Assembly (NCBI RefSeq): GCF_041381155.1
Contig: NC_091142.1
Location: 6,141,778-6,205,777 of the forward strand
Origin: Argopecten irradians
Taxonomy: Eukaryota > Mollusca > Bivalvia > Pectinida > Pectinidae
Direction of reading: 5' to 3'
Length of the DNA stretch: 64,000 bases
Part shown: piece by piece, positions 58,745 to 64,000 of the stretch
Layout: each line of letters begins with the position of its first letter
How positions within the stretch are numbered: the stretch's first letter is position 1
Program-made: the position numbers and the translations under genes
The notes under the pieces: generated by a model
Told to the model about the DNA's origin: nothing
The model's database searches: none
Seen by the model: only the letters and a program-made list of their open reading frames with translations

Positions 58745-58995
58745 TTTCATGCATAAAATAATTATGAAATAGCAATTAGCGTACATAATCTATATATATG
58801 ATACAATCTGAAAATACATTATATGACATTATATCATACGCAAAGGTATAGAAGCGGTATTTCATATAAAGCAATTATGACATAGCATACGTATTCTGTA
58901 TCTGAAAATACATATTGAAATCATATCTGGCATTTCATGCATAAAACACGAACTCTTATGACATCTTTCGTATTCTGTATCTGAAAATAAATGTA
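58745..58995. repeat. degenerate tandem, about 100-bp unit
   Basis: Three loose copies of a unit with ttcatgcataaaa, ttatgacatagc, gtattctgtatctgaaaata. The last two copies (near 58880 and 58965) share ttctgtatctgaaaata exactly; the first is more diverged. Confidence 0.6.
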
Positions 58996-59172
58996 TGTTA
59001 CGAGATGGTTTCCACTTGGATTTCTAGTGTTTTACAACATTTGATATCCACCTTTTTTTGGCTTTTTATGATACGGAACGGTTTATTGTCTGTTATATCA
59101 ATAATATATGAAAATTCATTTATGATACAATTGGATACGTCCAGCGTCCTTATAATCAGTGACCCATATGCG

Positions 59173-59514
59173 TAAAGATGCTCCACCGCTGACAAATGGT
59201 ATTTTTTCTCTATCAAAAACAGGAGGAGACGATTTAGTAATTTTCTTCAGTTACAAAAGGGACTTACTTTACGCCACTGCCATCGTTTGAAAGTTTGAGG
59301 TCCTGATTTTACTTCAAGATAAAGTTACTAAAAATAATTAATTCGTCCCGAAAATAATCTTTTGTCTTTTTACCTATAGGCCTATGATAAATTAAGTAAT
59401 GATTCATGATTGCCCATATACCAAAAGCGAAAATAAATATTTAATTGGCATTTTTGTCCCATTTAGAAAGATATGATGGGTATCATTTATGCTGTCGGCG
59501 GTGGAGCCTCTTTG
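59173..59514 (+). mobile_element. F3 MITE, forward copy
   Basis: Runs from taaagatgctccaccgctg to gtcggcggtggagcctcttt (342 bp), with atcaaaaacaggaggagacg, cttcagttacaaaagg and gatgggtatcatttatgctg. The right TIR has a substitution (gcctc) and the TTAA is not intact. Confidence 0.9.
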
Positions 59515-60584
59515 ACCATATTCTGAAGTTTACGAAAATGGGATAATCATAAAATTTAGTTGACTGAACTGAAAGCTTGTCAATAGACTCAATACAAAAT
59601 TTAAATGAAAGAACCCGTTCTGAAACTTCCTCGTCCAATACTACTTTGAATTTAATTGTAAAAAGGTATGTTAAGCATAATAAATCACCGAATTGTGTTT
59701 TTATCACGTTTTCTAAAAACAGAACAACATCGTGACCTTATTTTGATGCCACCTCAAAGTCATATGCAATCAATCCTTTGAATTTAACTCTAGGAAGAAA
59801 AATCACATTATAAATCTGTCCTGTCGAATTTGATAAGCTCCCTAGCCTGCTACCGCTAAATGCATCATGTGGCTTAAGCTTAATACCAGAAACTATAAAG
59901 GTATACGTAGTTAGTCAACAATAGTCATGAATGATAAATACGATTATAGTACTGTGCTTTGATTATTAAGCAGATTATTTATTACTGAAAAAGATTTCGT
60001 GTATAATCAAAATTAATCAAATTATTTATCGTTATCTAGACGTTTGTTTTGTTCAGCAGAGAAGATATATATAACGAACGTCTTGTGCCAAACATGTACA
60101 GCGCTCAGAGCGTCGGTTCTGAATCCTAACGAAATATCATGATCATCAGCGCTGAAGCCAACCGACCCTATGTAATTATTAATATACAGTATGATGGAAT
60201 TTTTGCAATAGACATTATAATGTTTACAGTAAATAAATTAATAACTTTACATTTTCCAAGTTACACGTGAACGTAAATTGAATTTTATTCCCAAATGTGG
60301 CATAATGTTATGATATTTTTTACTCTTATCAAATGAATTAACCTAGAGATTAGAATATACCGTCATTTAAGCGGTAAATATTTCGCTTCGCATACATAAA
60401 GAAGTCAATTTCTAAGAAAAATCCACGTTTGTATATTAGCCACCTGTAATGATTATAATAGCAATCCTTTGAATATCAGCCATTGACAAAATGACGTAAA
60501 ATTACCATGAAATTATACATACGATGCATTATTCAAAACAGTGTAAGTTGGGGGATTTGAACGAATTTCAAGGTAACATTTTGT
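59515..60584. other. no recognised exon
   Basis: AT-rich; no gene or repeat recognised. Confidence 0.4.
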
Positions 60585-60681
60585 CATCCTCGATATTCCA
60601 GAGGTTTTGCTATCAATTTTCTTGTGTATATTTCAACTGTCACTCGTGATATCGGTGGTATAACCTGGAATGTCGAGGATG
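60585..60681. mobile_element. F2 MITE, 97-bp short form
   Basis: Runs from catcctcgatattccagagg to ataacctggaatgtcgagga tg, with a 45-bp centre between eroded arms. Like the 28845 copy it retains only the family ends. Confidence 0.8.
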
Positions 60682-63600
60682 TCATTTTTTATGAAAAAAA
60701 TAACATCGATTCCTACTGTGCTTATCCACAGATATTTCCTCATAAGCCCTTTCCATACTGATCTATTTAGCTAAAACAATCTTCTTCATGACCACACAAT
60801 AAACTGACCCATTTACCAGAATAAAAAAAATGAGTACAGGACGTAATGTGCCTTGTATAATATCACTTATTCTCACACGAAAATGGGGCCAGTCTTTTTA
60901 ATTTCATGAATGGAAAACGTGACGTAATACTGATTGATATGACTCCATTCTGAACTTTTGGCCGTGTTTATTATTTTATCATTAGGACTCTAACCCCGGT
61001 GCATGTTTCTATTATACAAACACTGTCTTTGTCCTGAAAGGTCAGGAGAATGACCGCATGTTGTCGTGGTAATGGCTACGCTGGTTCACTGGTCGACAGT
61101 TCATCTGATCATCCACAATATCATATGTTTTATTATATAAATTGGTTTCTTTCAATTATATGTAGGCTTTTACCTGAAATTCAACCACCTCTGTTGACAC
61201 CAAAAGGGTTCAATTTGCAAATGCATTGAGCACTATAGATTAGATACTCAAATTAGATTGTCTTGATGATTAGCGGTGATTTCTGACGATGCGAGGGCAT
61301 CATATGATAATAAATAGGATCCATGCAATCTAAGCACTATTATGATGTTTTACCCTTCTATCTAATTATTTGTCCGATCTCTCACTATATGATAACTGAT
61401 TACTTTGTTCTATTAACACACATCATGGTTGCTGCAAGAGTCTGTTTAACAAATCCCCAAGTACACACCCACCCTAACCCCATTTCCTAGTGCCATTTCA
61501 ATTTGAAACAAAGCAATGTGGATGGGAAAAAATATTTCAGGGACAATTTGGCCCCTTAAATTTTAATAATGGCCTCTCTCTTAGCTTTAATTTGTTTCAG
61601 GAAATTTCTGATATATTTTGTTTTGTAAATGTCCCCGCAGCTTGTCGAAGGCTTGAGAATGGCCCTGGCATTTTCAGCCAAAATGGTCCCGTTTCAAAAT
61701 GTAACATTGAATTAACCTTTGAATGATCCTACGAGGCGGACTTGATGCCTTTACCCGCCAAACACTAATGATGTAATATAACTCTAACGATCGCGAGTTC
61801 ACTATAACCATTGGCCATCAACATCGAATTATCGCTTAAGCTTCTATATCATTCGATAACAAGTACTGCCATGACCAATTACAACTGCAATGTAAATATC
61901 CTATCGATCGCCAAAATATATTTATCGAAAAACAAAACGTCTCCATCTCTTCAATCGTTTTTGGCCCAAAGAGTTTTTCCAAATGTACACATTTAAAATG
62001 TCGTTCGTTATCTGAAGAAATCTTCACCTTATTGTTACTCGTCCATTTGTTTTTGGGAATCAATGGAATATGTTTGTTTTGACTTTTAACGTCCTATGAA
62101 CATCCAGTGTCATTTAAGGACGTGCCAGCCGGTTTAGGTGTGGTAGCCGGTAGCTATAGTTCAATAAACTTTACGTATTACTTGTGGATTATGTTAATTT
62201 TGACCTACAGACTTTATTGTAATACGATATAATGCTTACTTTCTTTGTCAAGTAACCAATAATCTATTGTATTATGTCGGAGTCCATTTGGTATGATGTT
62301 ATCTGAAGTAAATACATGTTCAATACGTACAGTTTTCTGTGAATGTACATATGGAAACTGCATTTCTTTCTTGCACTTTTCTGAAACTCATTTAGCTTTA
62401 TATCATTTTGTGTCTTCCAAACGAGGAAAACTATTTGTATATTTATAATTTTTAAGGAGATTCACTGTGACAAACAAATACATGAAACAACTTATCAGGA
62501 AACCAACAAAACAGTCTTATAATAGAGGGTCTGTATTATCCCCTTTTCTAATATATCCACGCACTTATATTCAATTTCGTTATATTTTCAACGGGTATTA
62601 TAAAAACTTCTTTTTTTCTGCGATTATTTGGATGTAAAACGGTAATAACCGGTGAGACAAACATTTACCCACGATTTTTGTTTTTCAAAAAACATCATCT
62701 GATTTTAGTTTTTGTCCAAAAGTTAAAATAAAATCATGGTAACTACAGAAAATGCTTGGATATTACGAAATATCATGAATTTTGGCCATTAAATGCAGAA
62801 AAATTTGCAGATCACTTGTCTGGCGTACGAGTACACTTTTTTCTACTGTTTCGCAGTATTCAGTTTCAGCAGCTTTAAATTTAAGATGAAGCAATCAAAA
62901 TCTGTTGTTCCAGTTGCTTTTCATGTCATAGTGACATTATTCTAGTTTACTGGTTCAAAGATATCTAATGTCGACCACTGTCGTTGCTCCATTAAAAGGT
63001 TCTGTCTTGGCCTCCTTCAAGTATCGTGGTTGAGTTGTTATGCATAGTATGAATAGCTGATACAGCGTAATTTATGAAGGTGTTTAAAAGAATTTTCGGG
63101 AAAGAAAATTCATCTCTATGTGTTCTGTGGCATTTACAAAAGTTTTATTATATAGCATTGTGGTAGTAAGAAATATCTTTGTTGTTTTTGTGCAATTCTT
63201 CAGGCGGTACTGATAATGTGTCATAAATAGCCGAATAAAATTGACAATTTACAATGTAACTTTCAAAAGCTTGGTTGGCGGGTGGATGGCATAGGGAATC
63301 GTGATGTACGTTTGTGTGCAAAACTCATCTTTCTGGTAAAATGATACTGTATGTTTCACAACCGATTTACTACGGTAACGAGTCATAAACTGAGACAATA
63401 ATATCAATTTAATTAATTCCCGTTTGACAGACAGAACACAACAACAACAGCGTTTACTCAAATTTGCTTCGATTTTTTGCCCAACAGCATAGATGACGCC
63501 ATCTTGAATTGGGAAGCTGGTTGGAGATGAAGTGAAGATAGAAATTGGTCTGTGTGTTAGATCGCAGTTTACAAAGCAAAGATTCCTAGATTATTTGCCA

Positions 63601-64000
63601 GTACTAGACCTTGTATATTCATCACCATACAATACTTCGACGCATCTGTCATTTTTGCGTTAATACATCATTGCTGAAACTGTAAAACATGGATTATTCG
63701 TGGGCACTTTCTTTTGTGGTTTGAAGCTTTCGTGAGTAGACATATTCGTGGTTCGACCGTAGAACAATGGTGGTAATAATATTTTATAAACAATGATTTA
63801 TTGTATTTATATTCATGGTTTCATAAGCACAACGAATCTTTCTACACAACGAAAATTTCATGTTATACACTAAATTATATATAATTCTGTCTACTAAATC
63901 TACATACATGTACACTTGTGACTAGTAGTTTATTACGGTTGATTCAGCCCAAAGGGAAGAACAATTATTTATAGACTTGGAATGCTAATACATGCTCACA
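60682..64000. other. no recognised gene
   Basis: No supported exon. The 78-codon frame at 61490-61726 is the least AT-rich part, but shows no domain. At 63492-63504 the minus strand reads caagatggcgtca, a YY1-type motif overlapping an ATG. The frame it opens closes after 14 codons and has no clear donor. The window ends in AT-rich DNA. Confidence 0.4.

Noticed and set aside
63488-63510. Minus-strand gene start with a YY1-like caagatggcgtc motif
   Set aside because: The frame it opens stops after 14 codons, with no usable donor; kept only as a note.
1-64000. CRISPR array, operon, rRNA or viral island
   Set aside because: No direct repeats with unique spacers, no closely packed collinear genes, no rRNA motifs and no capsid, integrase or polymerase blocks apart from the LINE tail were seen.

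Overview
This is a piece of an animal nuclear genome, most likely a mollusc (probably a bivalve). Three intron-bearing host genes with clear metazoan homologues sit in AT-rich, gene-poor DNA full of short palindromic, non-autonomous DNA transposons, tRNA-derived SINE fragments and minisatellites. No bacterial operon, CRISPR array, phage or functional rRNA/tRNA gene was found, and I saw no convincing retroviral or Polinton remnant. The mollusc call is inference: it rests on the style of the genes and repeats, and no species can be named from memory.

Layout. 1-36 kb: no recognisable gene. It holds a purine-rich tandem tract (345-810), several MITE families in multiple copies, a tetranucleotide microsatellite cluster (16.8-17.2 kb), a 39-bp minisatellite (30.17-30.93 kb), and the 3' end of a LINE reverse transcriptase (about 33.07-33.38 kb). 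36.7-39.1 kb: a TMEM45/DUF716 seven-pass membrane protein with an uninterrupted 283-codon CDS and a likely upstream 5'UTR exon. 39-46.7 kb: intergenic, repeat-rich. 46.7-50.7 kb (minus): a complete five-exon MORN3 gene, 237 aa, whose upstream region has a near-perfect RFX X-box. 55.06-56.34 kb (minus): a complete two-exon Orai calcium channel gene, 230 aa. 56.8-57.0 kb: a probable promoter shared with a rightward gene of which only a possible first coding exon is visible. 57-64 kb: no recognisable gene, possibly intron of that gene.

The genes do not form an operon. The notable context is linkage: Orai and MORN3 are neighbours here and, from memory, ORAI1 and MORN3 are neighbours on human 12q24.31, so this looks like old animal microsynteny. 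The Orai protein carries Asn where human ORAI1 has pore residue Arg91.

Repeat family labels: F1, ends ttaaaggcccactacctttc; F2, ends catcctcgatactccagggg; F3, ends taaagatgctccaccgc; F4, ends attacagagttatctccctt; F5, about 76 bp, ends attcacccctgaa; F6, ends ttaaagtgaacagtcgggc. F1, F3 and F6 are mostly bounded by TTAA. The names are mine; I cannot match them to a database. I found no coherent novel multi-gene system; the most useful observations are the gene linkage, the Orai pore change, the X-box, the nested MITEs and the 13-codon-periodic minisatellite.
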